Positions 36,055-45,821 of a DNA stretch of 64,000 nt are shown in pieces. Origin of the DNA: an uncultured Sphingorhabdus sp. (GTDB taxonomy: Bacteria > Pseudomonadota > Alphaproteobacteria > Sphingomonadales > Sphingomonadaceae); NCBI GenBank assembly GCA_947492905.1, contig CANLOL010000001.1:598578-662577 (forward strand), in the 5' to 3' direction. Made by a program: the position numbers and the translations under genes. Below the pieces are notes generated by a model, which was not told where the DNA came from, did no database searches, and worked only from the letters and a program-made list of their open reading frames with translations. Numbering within the stretch: the first letter of the stretch is position 1; every line of letters begins with the position of its first letter.

Positions 36055-36335
36055 GTCTCCGACGCTTCTATGTTGCGATCGGAGACACATTATTCATATC
36101 AATTCATTTGCTATTTATGCAAAAAAGCTTCATTGGCCACTGCAACGCAAAGATGAGCCAATAGAAAGCTCATAGATTTGGCAGCGCGAGCAGTGCTTAT
36201 GGCACCGGCCAAACGAACAAAGCGTCATCTAATAAAAGCTTCCCTTATCGCGCGGGTCGTTATCAGAATGGCAATCGGCCTTTCTGTTGTGAACTCCGCT
36301 GCGCCTTTTGCGCTGCATAAATGAAAGACATGATT
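36055..36335 (+). promoter_or_regulatory. Structured 5' leader of the DEAD-box helicase gene
   Basis: In the 476-bp gap before the helicase, GTCTCCGA (36055-36062) pairs with TCGGAGAC (36079-36086), extended by CGC/GCG inside. Downstream, GCCAAT (36157-36162) can pair with ATTGGC (36132-36137) or its first five bases with TTGGC (36178-36182), and ATGAGC (36153-36158) can pair with GCTCAT (36168-36173). These pairings are mutually exclusive. I see no gene in the rest of the gap (35936-36054). Long structured leaders are known for some cold-shock and helicase genes; transcription of this one is inferred. Confidence 0.45.
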
Positions 36336-37820
36336 ATGTCCTATTTCGCTGACTTGGGCCTTGCCCAGCCAATTTTAAAAGCCCTTGAAGAAGATGGCTA
36401 TGACACACCAACCCCTATCCAAGAACAAGCTATACCTTCCTTGCTTAAAGGCCGTGATTTATGCGGTATTGCACAGACCGGTACAGGTAAAACGGCGGCA
36501 TTCAGCCTGCCATCGCTCGATTATTTTGCGCGCAATGTAAAGCCGCGCCCACACAAAGGGTGCCGGATGCTAATTTTATCTCCAACCCGTGAATTGGCGG
36601 CGCAGATTGCAGAGAATGTTGCCAAATATAGCCGTTATTTGGGCCTATCGGTACAATGCGTATTTGGCGGTGTTCCGGTGAATAAGCAGAAAAATAAATT
36701 AAAAAATGGCGTTGACGTATTGGTGGCTACGCCGGGACGTTTGCTCGATTTAATCGACCAAAAAGCGCTCACCATCAAAGATGTAGAGATTTTTGTTCTC
36801 GATGAAGCCGATCAAATGATGGATATGGGCTTTATTCATGCTCTAAAAGCGGTGGATAAATTACTGCCCAAAAAACGCCAAAGCCTCTTCTTTTCGGCCA
36901 CTATGCCCAAAGCAATTGCCGAGCTTGGCAATCGTTTCCTCGATAATCCTTTGCGCGTTGAAGTTGCCCCGCAATCAACCACAGCAGAACGGGTTGAACA
37001 ATATCTGACCAAAGTTGATCAAAAAGAAAAACATGCGCTTTTAGTGCATTATATCCAAAATAATGATGTCGAACGCGCATTAGTATTTACCCGCACCAAG
37101 CATGGTGCAGACCGTGTGGTGCGACATTTACAAGGCAGCGGTATCGAAGCCCGCGCTATTCATGGTAATAAATCCCAAGGTCAGCGCACTGCCGCGCTCC
37201 AAGGTTTCAAGCACGGCGAAGTAAAAATCCTTGTTGCCACTGATATTGCGGCGCGCGGTATTGATGTTCCGGGCGTTAGCCATGTGTTTAACTTTGAAAT
37301 TCCAAATCTGCCCGAACAATATGTGCACCGTATTGGCCGCACTGCGCGTGCGGGTGCAGATGGTATCGCGATTAGCTATGTCGCGCCGGGTGATGAGCGT
37401 GCCTATATGAAGGATATTGAGCGTTTAACCGATGTGCGTTGTATCCCAATGCCGCTTCCAGAGAATTTCCGCGATTTTGTTGCGAAAATGCCGCCTCCTG
37501 CGAAAAAGAAAAATGATGGCGGCGGTGGTCGTGGACGCCCTGGCGGTGGAGACCGCAAAGGTAGCGGGCGCTCTGGCGGACGCGGCAAACCCGGCGGTGG
37601 CCGTGGCAAGCCAAGTGGTAATCGCAGCGGCGGCAATCGCGATTCTGAAGGCAGCAGTGAGCGCTCATCAGGCGATAAACCGCGCAGACCCAATAAACCC
37701 TCGGGCGGCAAAGCGGGTGCAAAACCCAATGCCAATCGTCCCAATGGCCCGCGTCCTAATGGCGGCCGTCCATCGAGCAAGCGCACGGGCAGCTATCGTC
37801 CGAACGACAAAAGAGGTTAA
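36336..37820 (+). CDS. DEAD-box ATP-dependent RNA helicase (RhlE-like)
   Basis: All core motifs are visible: Q motif TPTPIQEQAIP, motif I AQTGTGKTAAF, Ia PTRELAAQI, II VLDEADQMMDMGF, III FFSATMP, V ATDIAARGIDV and VI HRIGRTARAG. After about residue 385 comes a Gly/Arg/Lys/Asn-rich tail of roughly 110 residues that would bind RNA. I place the start at ATG 36336 (MSYFADLGL), where relatives begin; ATGs at 36321 and 36330 are alternatives. Length is 494 residues. Such helicases remodel RNA in ribosome assembly and in the cold. Confidence 0.95.
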   Translation: MSYFADLGLAQPILKALEEDGYDTPTPIQEQAIPSLLKGRDLCGIAQTGTGKTAAFSLPSLDYFARNVKPRPHKGCRMLILSPTRELAAQIAENVAKYSRYLGLSVQCVFGGVPVNKQKNKLKNGVDVLVATPGRLLDLIDQKALTIKDVEIFVLDEADQMMDMGFIHALKAVDKLLPKKRQSLFFSATMPKAIAELGNRFLDNPLRVEVAPQSTTAERVEQYLTKVDQKEKHALLVHYIQNNDVERALVFTRTKHGADRVVRHLQGSGIEARAIHGNKSQGQRTAALQGFKHGEVKILVATDIAARGIDVPGVSHVFNFEIPNLPEQYVHRIGRTARAGADGIAISYVAPGDERAYMKDIERLTDVRCIPMPLPENFRDFVAKMPPPAKKKNDGGGGRGRPGGGDRKGSGRSGGRGKPGGGRGKPSGNRSGGNRDSEGSSERSSGDKPRRPNKPSGGKAGAKPNANRPNGPRPNGGRPSSKRTGSYRPNDKRG

Positions 37821-37867
37821 TAGCTAGTTTCAGTGCTTTTGGTATGGAAGTCCAAAGCTTCTTTTCA

Positions 37868-38008
37868 CCCTTCAACAGGCTCAGGACGAACGGTGTTGGC
37901 AGGCGCCAAACACGCTAATATACCATCTTCACGTCGATATAGCACCGTCATGTTCGTATAGCGTCGACACATTGATATAGCTTCGTCATGCTGAACTTGT
38001 TTCAGCAT
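37868..38008. repeat. Cluster of dispersed palindromic (REP-like) repeats
   Basis: CCCTTCAACAGGCTCAGGACGAACGG (37868-37893) is a variant of a short repeat I recall as common between genes in many proteobacteria. It runs into a hairpin GTGTTGGC-aggc-GCCAAACAC (37893-37913). A second element, ATGCTGAA-cttgt-TTCAGCAT (37988-38008), is another widespread palindrome. Between them ATATAGCNNCGTCATG occurs twice. The cluster separates the helicase from a low-GC small gene. Confidence 0.65.
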
Positions 38009-38057
38009 CCATTATGGAGCAAGATGATAAAATAAGTTTATAAGGAGTAAATAGAAA

Positions 38058-38309
38058 ATGACTTCGCTTATAAGAAAAAGTATAATTGTCCTGTTCACAT
38101 TTATTTTTTTATACGGGTGTGTGAATCAAGAAGTGAGTGGAGAAAGACAGGTTTGTTCATGTCAAAAGTATCAAGGTTATGATTTTGCAATTTGTATTAG
38201 TGAAGCAGGTAAGGATGATGAATCTGTAATTCTACTTAATGCTTTGGCATCAAAAGGTGATAAAAGAGCAAAAGATTTTTTAAATATTTATCCTGAGTTA
38301 AAAACCTAA
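38058..38309 (+). CDS. Small AT-rich lipoprotein of unknown function
   Basis: The 83-residue protein has a lipobox (FLYGC, Cys about 21) after a hydrophobic helix, then a short Cys-containing region (QVCSCQKYQGYDFAICI) and a helical end (LLNALASKGDKRAKDFL). Codon use is clearly more AT-rich than most of the window. It is flanked on the left by the repeat cluster and on the right by about 200 bp of AT-rich non-coding DNA, consistent with an acquired accessory gene. AAGGAG precedes the ATG. Confidence 0.72.
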   Translation: MTSLIRKSIIVLFTFIFLYGCVNQEVSGERQVCSCQKYQGYDFAICISEAGKDDESVILLNALASKGDKRAKDFLNIYPELKT

Positions 38310-38518
38310 TTCTAACAAAGAGGGCGTAAACTCTGTAATAAAATAGTTCTAGAATTGTTTTAAAATTCATAAACCATCGTATCAATAGTTTTGAAACAAG
38401 TGTTATTTAGAGAATATATGCAAAATTAGAAAAGCATTGAGATAAATTCGATAGTTATAGTATCGGCATAATAGAGTCTGAATCAGCGATCTGTCGGAAG
38501 CCAGGGTGACGACATTGT

Positions 38519-39067
38519 TTATTCTTCTATATTATTATTAGGTCTAAATATTTGATCTGAATAATGAGCTATGGCTTCATTGATCTCATCTATTGTTTTG
38601 TCACAAGATCTGAATTCCATAAACATATCCGCACCAAAAGGCTTGTTTAAATTTCTCATTTTGAAATAGAAATTAGGTTTAGAATTATTTTCAGGATCAA
38701 TAAGTGAAATGCCTAAAGATTTCATTTTTATGAGACCGAATGTTCGAGGTAAATCCATTGTGTAAACAAATATTGATTGAATATCTTGCCAGAGAATGAT
38801 TTGGTCGCTCCATGGCCTGAATATGATACCCTGATGGCTAATTTTCATAAAAAAGCTATTGGTAAATAATCTTCTAATACAAATTAAAATACCAGATAAA
38901 GCAAATATAGCGCAGACACTTAGAATTATTCCTCTCACTAGTTCTGAAGATCGATCACTATAAAGAAAGCCCCAGTAGCACATATAGACAAAGCCGGCGC
39001 AGAGAATGAGCACAAAAAATGCATATGGCTTTGAGTAACCGATATAAAAAGCATCGCCCTTGCGCAT
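38519..39067 (-). CDS. STM3941-family membrane protein
   Basis: The 182-residue protein has two hydrophobic helices (about residues 14-35 and 45-66), then [14 protein letters not shown]-type and [13 protein letters not shown] segments that match the STM3941 family, whose soluble part resembles a PH-like fold. The function is unknown. The ATG at 39067 lies one base after the purH stop (TGATATG), so it is probably translated by ribosomes finishing purH. A longer frame upstream reads inside purH in another frame and is not real. Codons are more AT-rich than purH. Confidence 0.85.
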   Translation of the reverse strand: MRKGDAFYIGYSKPYAFFVLILCAGFVYMCYWGFLYSDRSSELVRGIILSVCAIFALSGILICIRRLFTNSFFMKISHQGIIFRPWSDQIILWQDIQSIFVYTMDLPRTFGLIKMKSLGISLIDPENNSKPNFYFKMRNLNKPFGADMFMEFRSCDKTIDEINEAIAHYSDQIFRPNNNIEE

Positions 39068-39068
39068 A

Positions 39069-40655
39069 TCAATGCCTGAAATGGCGCATTCCTGTGAATA
39101 CCATAGCAAGGCCAGCTTCATCGGCGGCGGCAATGACTTCATCATCACGCATCGAACCGCCCGGTTGAATAACCGCAGTTGCACCAGCATCCACAGCGGC
39201 CAATAATCCATCGGCAAATGGGAAGAATGCATCGGATGCCACGGCGCTGCCATGGGTTTTGGGGGCATCCCAGCTATAAGTTTCAGCAGCTTCAGCGGCT
39301 TTTGCAGCGGCAATACGCGCGCTATCACGGCGGTTCATTTGTCCCGCGCCAACCCCTGCGGTTGCGCCATCCTTGGCATAGACTATCGCATTGGATTTGA
39401 CATGTTTTGCGACTGTCCATGCAAATTGACAATCGGCAAGCTCTTGGGCTGTGGGCGCACGTTTTGTAACGACTTTCAGATCGCTTTGCGCTACATGACC
39501 ATTGTCGCGCGATTGCAGCAATAAACCACCTGCGATATTCTTAATCGCAAGGCCGGGGCGCTTAGGATCGGGTAATTCGCCAGTAATCAGGAGGCGTAGA
39601 TTTTTCTTCTTTGCAAAGATAGCGCGCGCATCTTCATCAGCGGCGGGAGCTGCGACGACTTCGGTGAAAATCTCGGTAATGGCTTCGGCAGTTTTGCCAT
39701 CCAACGGACGATTGCAAACCACAATACCGCCAAAGGCCGATACGCTGTCACATTCCAATGCATTGCGATAGGCAGTAATGATATTATCGGCGCTGGCAAC
39801 GCCGCACGGATTAGCATGTTTAACGATAACCACGGTTGGCGGGCCATCCTTAAATTCGCTCAACAGTTCAAGCGCGGCATCTGCATCATTATAATTATTA
39901 TAGGATAGCGCCTTGCCTTGAACTTGCTCGGCGGCGGCTATGCCTTGGCTCGCGCCATAGGGTAGATAGAGAGCGGCGGCTTGGTGCGGATTTTCTCCAT
40001 AGCGTAATATATCGCTGCGCGTTCCGCCAAATGTTAGCGATTGCGGGAACATTTCACCTTGATCGGCAAAAGCAAACCAATTGGCAATCATACTGTCATA
40101 GGCGGCTGTTGCAGCAAAGGCTTTGGCCGCCATTTTCTTGCGGAAATCAAGGCTGGTCGCGCCCTTATTTTCATTCAGTTCACTCAGCAATGCTTCATAA
40201 TCAGAAGGATCAGTCATGATTGTAACAAACCCATGATTTTTAGCTGCGCTGCGCACCATAGACGGGCCACCAATATCGATATTTTCGATAATTTCTGGAC
40301 GATCGGCACCCTTTGCAACGGTCTGGGCAAAAGGATATAAATTCACAATCACCAGATCAATGGCCTCTATGTCATGCTGATTCATTGCCGATACATGCTC
40401 TTCATTATCGCGCACCGCTAATAAGCCGCCATGGACTTTGGGGTGCAATGTTTTTACGCGGCCATCCATCATTTCTGGAAAATTGGTAACATCGCTAATA
40501 TCGCTGACTTCTAAACCAGCATCGCGCAAAATTTTTGCCGTACCGCCAGTTGAGATTAGATCTACGCCATGATGTGCTAAACTTTGCGCCAATTCAACAA
40601 CGCCGCTTTTGTCAGACACAGATAATAATGCCCGTTTAATGGTAATAGATGTCAT
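39069..40655 (-). CDS. purH: Bifunctional AICAR formyltransferase / IMP cyclohydrolase PurH
   Basis: The N-terminal IMP cyclohydrolase domain ([20 protein letters not shown], then [11 protein letters not shown] and [15 protein letters not shown]) is followed by the formyltransferase domain with [25 protein letters not shown] and the end [29 protein letters not shown]. It performs the last two steps of IMP synthesis. At 528 residues it is normal. AAAGGAAT precedes the ATG. It lies in a leftward run rsmB, rpe, heparinase-like, purH. Confidence 0.97.
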   Translation of the reverse strand: MTSITIKRALLSVSDKSGVVELAQSLAHHGVDLISTGGTAKILRDAGLEVSDISDVTNFPEMMDGRVKTLHPKVHGGLLAVRDNEEHVSAMNQHDIEAIDLVIVNLYPFAQTVAKGADRPEIIENIDIGGPSMVRSAAKNHGFVTIMTDPSDYEALLSELNENKGATSLDFRKKMAAKAFAATAAYDSMIANWFAFADQGEMFPQSLTFGGTRSDILRYGENPHQAAALYLPYGASQGIAAAEQVQGKALSYNNYNDADAALELLSEFKDGPPTVVIVKHANPCGVASADNIITAYRNALECDSVSAFGGIVVCNRPLDGKTAEAITEIFTEVVAAPAADEDARAIFAKKKNLRLLITGELPDPKRPGLAIKNIAGGLLLQSRDNGHVAQSDLKVVTKRAPTAQELADCQFAWTVAKHVKSNAIVYAKDGATAGVGAGQMNRRDSARIAAAKAAEAAETYSWDAPKTHGSAVASDAFFPFADGLLAAVDAGATAVIQPGGSMRDDEVIAAADEAGLAMVFTGMRHFRH

Positions 40656-40664
40656 GATATTCCT

Positions 40665-42449
40665 TTAATTAATAAACCGTAATTGCCAGCTATTGCTCGC
40701 GCCGCCTTTGCCCGTTTCGCCAGTGATAACCAATTGCTGTGATGGATGCGCCAAGCCATTTTCATCAATCCAAAGACTGTCATCAATAGATATATTTTCA
40801 CCGCCCGCATGGAACAACCAAGAGCTGCCATCGGCCATGCGCAATATCATAGAATTATCATTGCCATTGGGTGATATTTCTATGTTGGAACCCAGATGAA
40901 AACGGATGTGATAGGGAACCGATTTTTTGACCTTCTTTTGCGGATTGGGCAGCAATATATCTTCACCGCGCAAATCTAAACCATCATCGCGCAATATCAA
41001 TATTCTACGGTGCGTAAATCCATTGGATCGCAAATAGCCATCATGGCTGGATTCAATGCGTGTGCCGCTGTTAACCTCGCGCCTATCAAGCTCGACCTCG
41101 TTAACGCCGCGCCCTAATTTACCGCCCACCAATATAGCAGTGCTATTGCTGTCGGCGATGCACAATGTGCTGTGCGCAGCGGTGGTGCGTAATCCGCGCG
41201 CCAGCGTTGCGGTTATATTTTTGCTGAGCATGGCTGCGCCGCCGCAATTTTGGAAAATATGCTGCTCTCCATGCGAAAATTCAAATGCTAAGGTAGAGGC
41301 GCATCCAGTTGCCGACTGTTTCGCGGCCGGCGGAGGCGCTGCATCTATTAACAATACTGAGTTGCCAGCGGGCACGCGCTGATATCCCCAATCAAGCGCT
41401 TGTCGCTGCGGACGTACCCGAACATTGCTGGCTTCAATTATGGCATTAGCCGTCTGCCCGCTAATATGCGGCGATCCTTGCCAAGCAGCCACGCTGTCAT
41501 CCGCATGCGATAGACCGCGCAAAGCTGATACGCTGCGGGTTAGGGCATCTTCGATAAATTCGGGCGGTATTTCATCGCGTATTTGGTAACAACGGCTGAC
41601 ATAGGTTAGCAATTCTATCACCGCTATCAGATGCAAAGGCGATCTGGATATAACACCGCCATCAGGAAATACGCCCTCATATATGGCCGTTTCCAAACCA
41701 TGCTCACCCATTACGCGGCGGGCATTATTTTCGGGCAATAGCAATGATGCTGCAACAACGCCGCACCAAGATGTCAGACGCGGTAAGCCCAATTCAGCTT
41801 TGCCGGCGCTATGGTCTAAATAGCGGGCAACTCGGGCGAAATGATTGATCGTAAGCGAGCGATAAACAGGATCGCGGCTGGATAATATAAGCGGGGAATG
41901 CGCCGCCATATTAAGGAAACGCCATGCGCATATATCGGGTTTCCAAGCATCACCTTTTGGTTTTTGCCCACATTCATTGAGCCATTTTTCATTGATTTTT
42001 TCGGCCAATGCAATGGCTTCTCCGCGATTGGTGGCGGCTTCTAAATCGCGCATCCAATCATATCTATGAATATAATTCACAAAAGATGGCGGCAAAACCA
42101 ATTCTTGGAAATCGGCACTGCCAATATGGATATCCATATCGCGAAAGGTAAATTTACCCATTTTGATTGATAATCCGCGCTCTGGATTGGGCGGTACAGG
42201 GTCGCTGGGCTTCGCCAATAGGCGCAAAGGAACATTACCGCGGAGCCGCATTTTTGATATGGGCGTGCGCCATGTCAAACGATGGAATGCAAAGGATAAT
42301 TTTTCTGTTAGCGATTGTGATGCAGAATGTTTGCGCACCATTATTGAGCGTTCATTTTGTAAGGGGACTTCTTCTTGGCGGGCAGTTTTCTTATGTTCTG
42401 GCGAGGCATCCATTGAACTGAATAAATCATTTTCATCGGATGATGGCAT
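40665..42449 (-). CDS. Heparinase II/III-family protein
   Basis: The 594-residue protein has an N-terminal helical region with an alpha/alpha-toroid pattern (FVNYIHRYDWMRDLEA, FLNMAAHSPLI, SWCGVVAASLLLPENNAR) and a C-terminal beta-sandwich (about residues 350-590; FEFSHGEQHIFQNCGG) typical of the heparinase II/III-like family. I see no signal peptide, and many sphingomonads carry such a protein beside purH. The substrate is unknown; cytoplasmic members may not be lyases. It starts 5 bp after rpe ends and sits 9 bp before purH. Confidence 0.85.
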   Translation of the reverse strand: MPSSDENDLFSSMDASPEHKKTARQEEVPLQNERSIMVRKHSASQSLTEKLSFAFHRLTWRTPISKMRLRGNVPLRLLAKPSDPVPPNPERGLSIKMGKFTFRDMDIHIGSADFQELVLPPSFVNYIHRYDWMRDLEAATNRGEAIALAEKINEKWLNECGQKPKGDAWKPDICAWRFLNMAAHSPLILSSRDPVYRSLTINHFARVARYLDHSAGKAELGLPRLTSWCGVVAASLLLPENNARRVMGEHGLETAIYEGVFPDGGVISRSPLHLIAVIELLTYVSRCYQIRDEIPPEFIEDALTRSVSALRGLSHADDSVAAWQGSPHISGQTANAIIEASNVRVRPQRQALDWGYQRVPAGNSVLLIDAAPPPAAKQSATGCASTLAFEFSHGEQHIFQNCGGAAMLSKNITATLARGLRTTAAHSTLCIADSNSTAILVGGKLGRGVNEVELDRREVNSGTRIESSHDGYLRSNGFTHRRILILRDDGLDLRGEDILLPNPQKKVKKSVPYHIRFHLGSNIEISPNGNDNSMILRMADGSSWLFHAGGENISIDDSLWIDENGLAHPSQQLVITGETGKGGASNSWQLRFIN

Positions 42450-42454
42450 TGATA

Positions 42455-43114
42455 TTACCCTCTTAATCCCTTGATATTCTCGGCATAATGGTCTGGGCCG
42501 CCTCTGAAAGTCGCAGTCCCAGCCACCAATGTATCGGCGCCTGCTTCGATGGCTAGCGGTGCTGTGCTCTGGTCAATGCCGCCATCAACCTCTAATCTTA
42601 TATCACGTCCGCTTGCATCTATCATGGCGCGAATAGCGCGTATTTTATCCAATTGGCTATGTATGAATTTTTGCCCACCGAAGCCTGGGTTCACGCTCAT
42701 GACTAAAATCAGATCAATATCATCAATTAAATATTCTAGACAATCCAGCGATGTTGCGGGATTTAGAACGATTCCTGCTTTTTTGCCCAAAGATTTAATA
42801 TGTTGAACAGTGCGATGCGGATGCGCCCCTGCTTCGGGATGGAATGAAATAATATCGGCCCCTGCATCAGCAAAAGCATCAATATATTGATCAACCGGTG
42901 AAATCATCAGATGCACATCGAATATTTTGTCGCTGTGTGGGCGCAATGCTTTTACAACGGCGGGGCCTATGGTGATATTGGGTACAAAATGCCCATCCAT
43001 GACATCCACATGAATCCAATCGCAGCCAGCTTCATCAATGGCTTGAATTTCCTCGCCTAATTTTGCGAAGTCGGCGGATAAAATAGAGGGTGAAATGATT
43101 ATTTCTTTGGTCAT
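42455..43114 (-). CDS. rpe: Ribulose-phosphate 3-epimerase
   Basis: The TIM barrel shows [16 protein letters not shown], the metal-binding [37 protein letters not shown] and LEVDGGID, all diagnostic of Rpe. It interconverts ribulose-5- and xylulose-5-phosphate in the pentose-phosphate pathway. Length is 219 residues, normal. It is separated by 149 bp from the upstream rsmB and is close to the heparinase-like gene downstream. Confidence 0.96.
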   Translation of the reverse strand: MTKEIIISPSILSADFAKLGEEIQAIDEAGCDWIHVDVMDGHFVPNITIGPAVVKALRPHSDKIFDVHLMISPVDQYIDAFADAGADIISFHPEAGAHPHRTVQHIKSLGKKAGIVLNPATSLDCLEYLIDDIDLILVMSVNPGFGGQKFIHSQLDKIRAIRAMIDASGRDIRLEVDGGIDQSTAPLAIEAGADTLVAGTATFRGGPDHYAENIKGLRG

Positions 43115-43263
43115 GTTAAGGCCATAGCCAGTGCAATTATTTCCTTCAAGCTTAGCATAGCGATTGCCTGTGGAAATGTGGGCAATTTTGCCCTTATTTT
43201 TGGCAAGTCACGGGTATATTTACAAAAGATAATGACTATCTAAACCTGGAACGATGCATAAGC

Positions 43264-44577
43264 CTATTTAATGCGTTTGAGTGCGGCGGCAAAAAAGCCA
43301 TCAACGCCGCCTTTATCTATCATCATATGCGGTAATGTTCTGATCCACCCCTCAGCAGCAACAGCATCATTAATTGGGATATTATCTTCGTCTATATCAG
43401 CCAGAATAAAATCATTATGATCCGATAAAAAGCCATTGATTTGATCTTCACCCTCTTCGCGCTCTAACGAACAAGTGGCATAGATTAGGATACCGCCAAG
43501 CTTTACCCAATTAGCAGCGCGCGATAGTAAGGCGTTTTGTTTTTCAGATAGCCGATCAATATCATCCTTATCTATGCGTTGCAGCACATCGGGATGCCGT
43601 CTGAAAGTCCCGCTTGCTGTGCAGGGCGCATCGAGTAAGACTATATCAAATAATGTTTCATTGTCCCATTTGCTGATGTCCGCACAGACAATATCGGCCG
43701 TTAAATCCACACGTTTAAGGTTTTGCGCCAAACGTTCAATGCGCCTTTTGCTAATGTCCAGCGCGCTCACATCAAATCCAGCTGCTGCTAATTGCATAGT
43801 TTTACCGCCGGGGGCTGCGCAGAGGTCTAATGCCGTTTTGCCTGTTCCATCACCGGTGATACGCGCAGGTAAGCTGGCGGCTATATCTTGTACCCACCAT
43901 ATACCATCATCATATCCGGGCAGATGCTCCACCGCGCTGCCGCGCCCTAATCTTATGTGTCCTTTAGCAAAAGAAATAGGATTATAATCCTGCATCTGCG
44001 CCATAATATCATCATGATCGGCTGGGTCTTTAAGCATGAGATCTAATGGCGGTGGTGATAATAGCGCTTTTGATGCCGCTTTAATTGCATCTTCTCCCCA
44101 ATTATTGCTCCATCTTTTTAAGGCTTTATCGGGCAATGATGGTGTTTCGGGTAATGTGGCTTGGTCACGATATAATGCGCCCATCACCCCATGCACCAAT
44201 TTACGAGGCCCTTTTTCAACCAAGGGCAAAGCCGTGGATATGGCGGCATGGCTGGGCGTTTTGAGCACCAACATTTGCGCTAATGCGATGCGCAGCACCA
44301 TACGGGCTTTGGCATCATGGTCCAATATTTTTTGCGTCTTGCTATCAATCATAGCGTCTAAATCCACCTGCCAACGCAAAGCTTCATGGATGATTGCAAT
44401 GGCATGTGCTTTATCGTTAGGCGGCAATCTGCGGCAAGCATCAATGGCGGCTTGGTCTAATGATTGGGCTCGGCATTGCACGGCTTGCATCATGGATAAA
44501 GCTGCGCGGCGGCTCTCTACTCCCGCTACATCATCATTGGGTTTGGGTTTATTCTGAAAATTTGGATTTTTTGACAT
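43264..44577 (-). CDS. rsmB: 16S rRNA (cytosine(967)-C5)-methyltransferase RsmB
   Basis: An N-terminal NusB-like domain (about residues 20-155) precedes a NOP2/Sun-type methyltransferase with SAM motif LDLCAAPGGKTMQLA, VLLDAPCTASGTFRRHPDV (general Cys) and the catalytic Cys in IYATCSLEREEGEDQ. It methylates C967 of 16S rRNA. Length is 437 residues. It is divergent from the DUF1674 gene, the starts being about 100 bp apart. Confidence 0.94.
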   Translation of the reverse strand: MSKNPNFQNKPKPNDDVAGVESRRAALSMMQAVQCRAQSLDQAAIDACRRLPPNDKAHAIAIIHEALRWQVDLDAMIDSKTQKILDHDAKARMVLRIALAQMLVLKTPSHAAISTALPLVEKGPRKLVHGVMGALYRDQATLPETPSLPDKALKRWSNNWGEDAIKAASKALLSPPPLDLMLKDPADHDDIMAQMQDYNPISFAKGHIRLGRGSAVEHLPGYDDGIWWVQDIAASLPARITGDGTGKTALDLCAAPGGKTMQLAAAGFDVSALDISKRRIERLAQNLKRVDLTADIVCADISKWDNETLFDIVLLDAPCTASGTFRRHPDVLQRIDKDDIDRLSEKQNALLSRAANWVKLGGILIYATCSLEREEGEDQINGFLSDHNDFILADIDEDNIPINDAVAAEGWIRTLPHMMIDKGGVDGFFAAALKRIK

Positions 44578-44675
44578 GCAGCGCGGTTATAGTAATTTCT
44601 GCCAATATGCTATTATTATTGGCCTATTGTCTAAAAACCTCTATAAGATTGAGAGAGCAAAACATAGGACTTACC

Positions 44676-44861
44676 ATGTCTGACGAAGAAATCACCCGAT
44701 CTACCAAACGACCAAAGCATCTGGATGCGCCTGATTATTTGCGCAAAAATACCGATGTACCAGAGCCGCAAGACATTGAAGAAGAGCAAAATGAGCGCCT
44801 GAAAAAAGGGCCAACCCGATATGGTGATTGGGAGAAAAATGGGATTGCTATTGATTTCTAA
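44676..44861 (+). CDS. DUF1674 protein, SDHAF4-like succinate dehydrogenase assembly factor
   Basis: The 61-residue protein ends in GPTRYGDWEKNGIAIDF, the invariant C-terminal signature of DUF1674/SDHAF4, preceded by a charged linker. SDHAF4 helps load or protect the flavinated SdhA subunit. The start at ATG 44676 follows AACATAGGAC. No sdh genes are in the window. It is 39 bp before the oligopeptide-type permease gene. Confidence 0.9.
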   Translation: MSDEEITRSTKRPKHLDAPDYLRKNTDVPEPQDIEEEQNERLKKGPTRYGDWEKNGIAIDF

Positions 44862-44900
44862 ACGTCTCTCATCTGTTACACTATTGCGGATGGTGCGCAC

Positions 44901-45821
44901 ATGCTGCGGCTAATATTGCGCCGATTATGGATGGCGATACCAACATTATTTGCCATCATTATCATCTCATTCTTGCTGATGCGTTTTGCACCGGGCGGCC
45001 CATTTGATGGAGAGCGCCCCTTATCGCCAGAGACTAAAGCTGCTCTTGAAAGCAGCTATGGTTTAGATAAACCTATATGGGAGCAAATCATGCTCTATGT
45101 CGGGCGGATAGTGCAGGGTGATTTTGGCCCCAGCCTTATTTATCGGGATTTCACCGTCAATGAATTAATTGCACAAGGGCTGCCTATTTCGCTGTTAATT
45201 GGTGGATTGGCTTTGGTGTTGGCTAGCGTGATAGGCATAAGCGGCGGATTAATCGCGGCATCAAAAGCGGGCAAAGCGATTGATGAAATTTTAATGCTAT
45301 TGGCAACATTGCTAACCGCATTGCCTACATTTGTGACGGGGCCATTATTGGTGCTTATTTTTGCATTTACCTTGGGGTGGTTTCCAGTATCGGGCATGGA
45401 TGAAGGCATATCGTGGCTGGTGCTGCCAGTAATAGCATTATCATTGCCCATAGCAGGTGCGATTATGAAATTGGTCCGCGCGGGCCTTGCGGTGCAATTA
45501 AGTCAAGATCATTTACGCAGCGCAAAGGCGCGCGGCTTATCGCCTGTTAACCGCCTATTTCGCCATGCATTAAGGCCAGCCCTTGTTCCAGCAGCAAGCT
45601 ATTTGGGGCCAGCAGCAGCAGGATTATTGACGGGCGCAGTTGTCATAGAAACTATCTTTGGTTTGCCCGGTTTGGGCCGTTATTTTGTCCAAGGAGCACT
45701 CAACAGGGATTATCCATTGGTGCTAGGCGTGGTGACGCTCTATGCGGGGCTGATTATCGCCTTTAACTTGCTGGCGGATATTATTTATGGCTGGCTTGAT
45801 CCGCGGATGCGCGATTCATGA
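44901..45821 (+). CDS. ABC transporter permease, OppB/DppB type
   Basis: The 306-residue protein begins LILRRLWMAIPTLFAIIIISFLLMRFAPGGPF, the usual OppB start, and has six membrane segments. The coupling loop includes HLRSAKARGLSP, and the end GAVVIETIFGLPGLGRYFVQGALNRDYPLVLG is the conserved family tail. It forms the inner-membrane channel with the next gene for import of peptides or similar solutes. It overlaps the next gene by 4 bp (ATGA). Confidence 0.93.
   Translation: MLRLILRRLWMAIPTLFAIIIISFLLMRFAPGGPFDGERPLSPETKAALESSYGLDKPIWEQIMLYVGRIVQGDFGPSLIYRDFTVNELIAQGLPISLLIGGLALVLASVIGISGGLIAASKAGKAIDEILMLLATLLTALPTFVTGPLLVLIFAFTLGWFPVSGMDEGISWLVLPVIALSLPIAGAIMKLVRAGLAVQLSQDHLRSAKARGLSPVNRLFRHALRPALVPAASYLGPAAAGLLTGAVVIETIFGLPGLGRYFVQGALNRDYPLVLGVVTLYAGLIIAFNLLADIIYGWLDPRMRDS

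Noticed and set aside
37403-37827. Long frames antisense to or out of frame with the helicase tail
   Set aside because: They are mirror products of the Gly/Arg-rich repeats of the real gene, giving Pro- or Ala-rich sequences without family features.
39068-39328. Upstream extension of the STM3941-family gene
   Set aside because: This part lies inside purH in another frame and has no resemblance to the family; the ATG at 39067 is the sensible start.
44460-44675. Upstream extension of the DUF1674 gene
   Set aside because: It overlaps the start of rsmB on the other strand; the family is short and starts at 44676.
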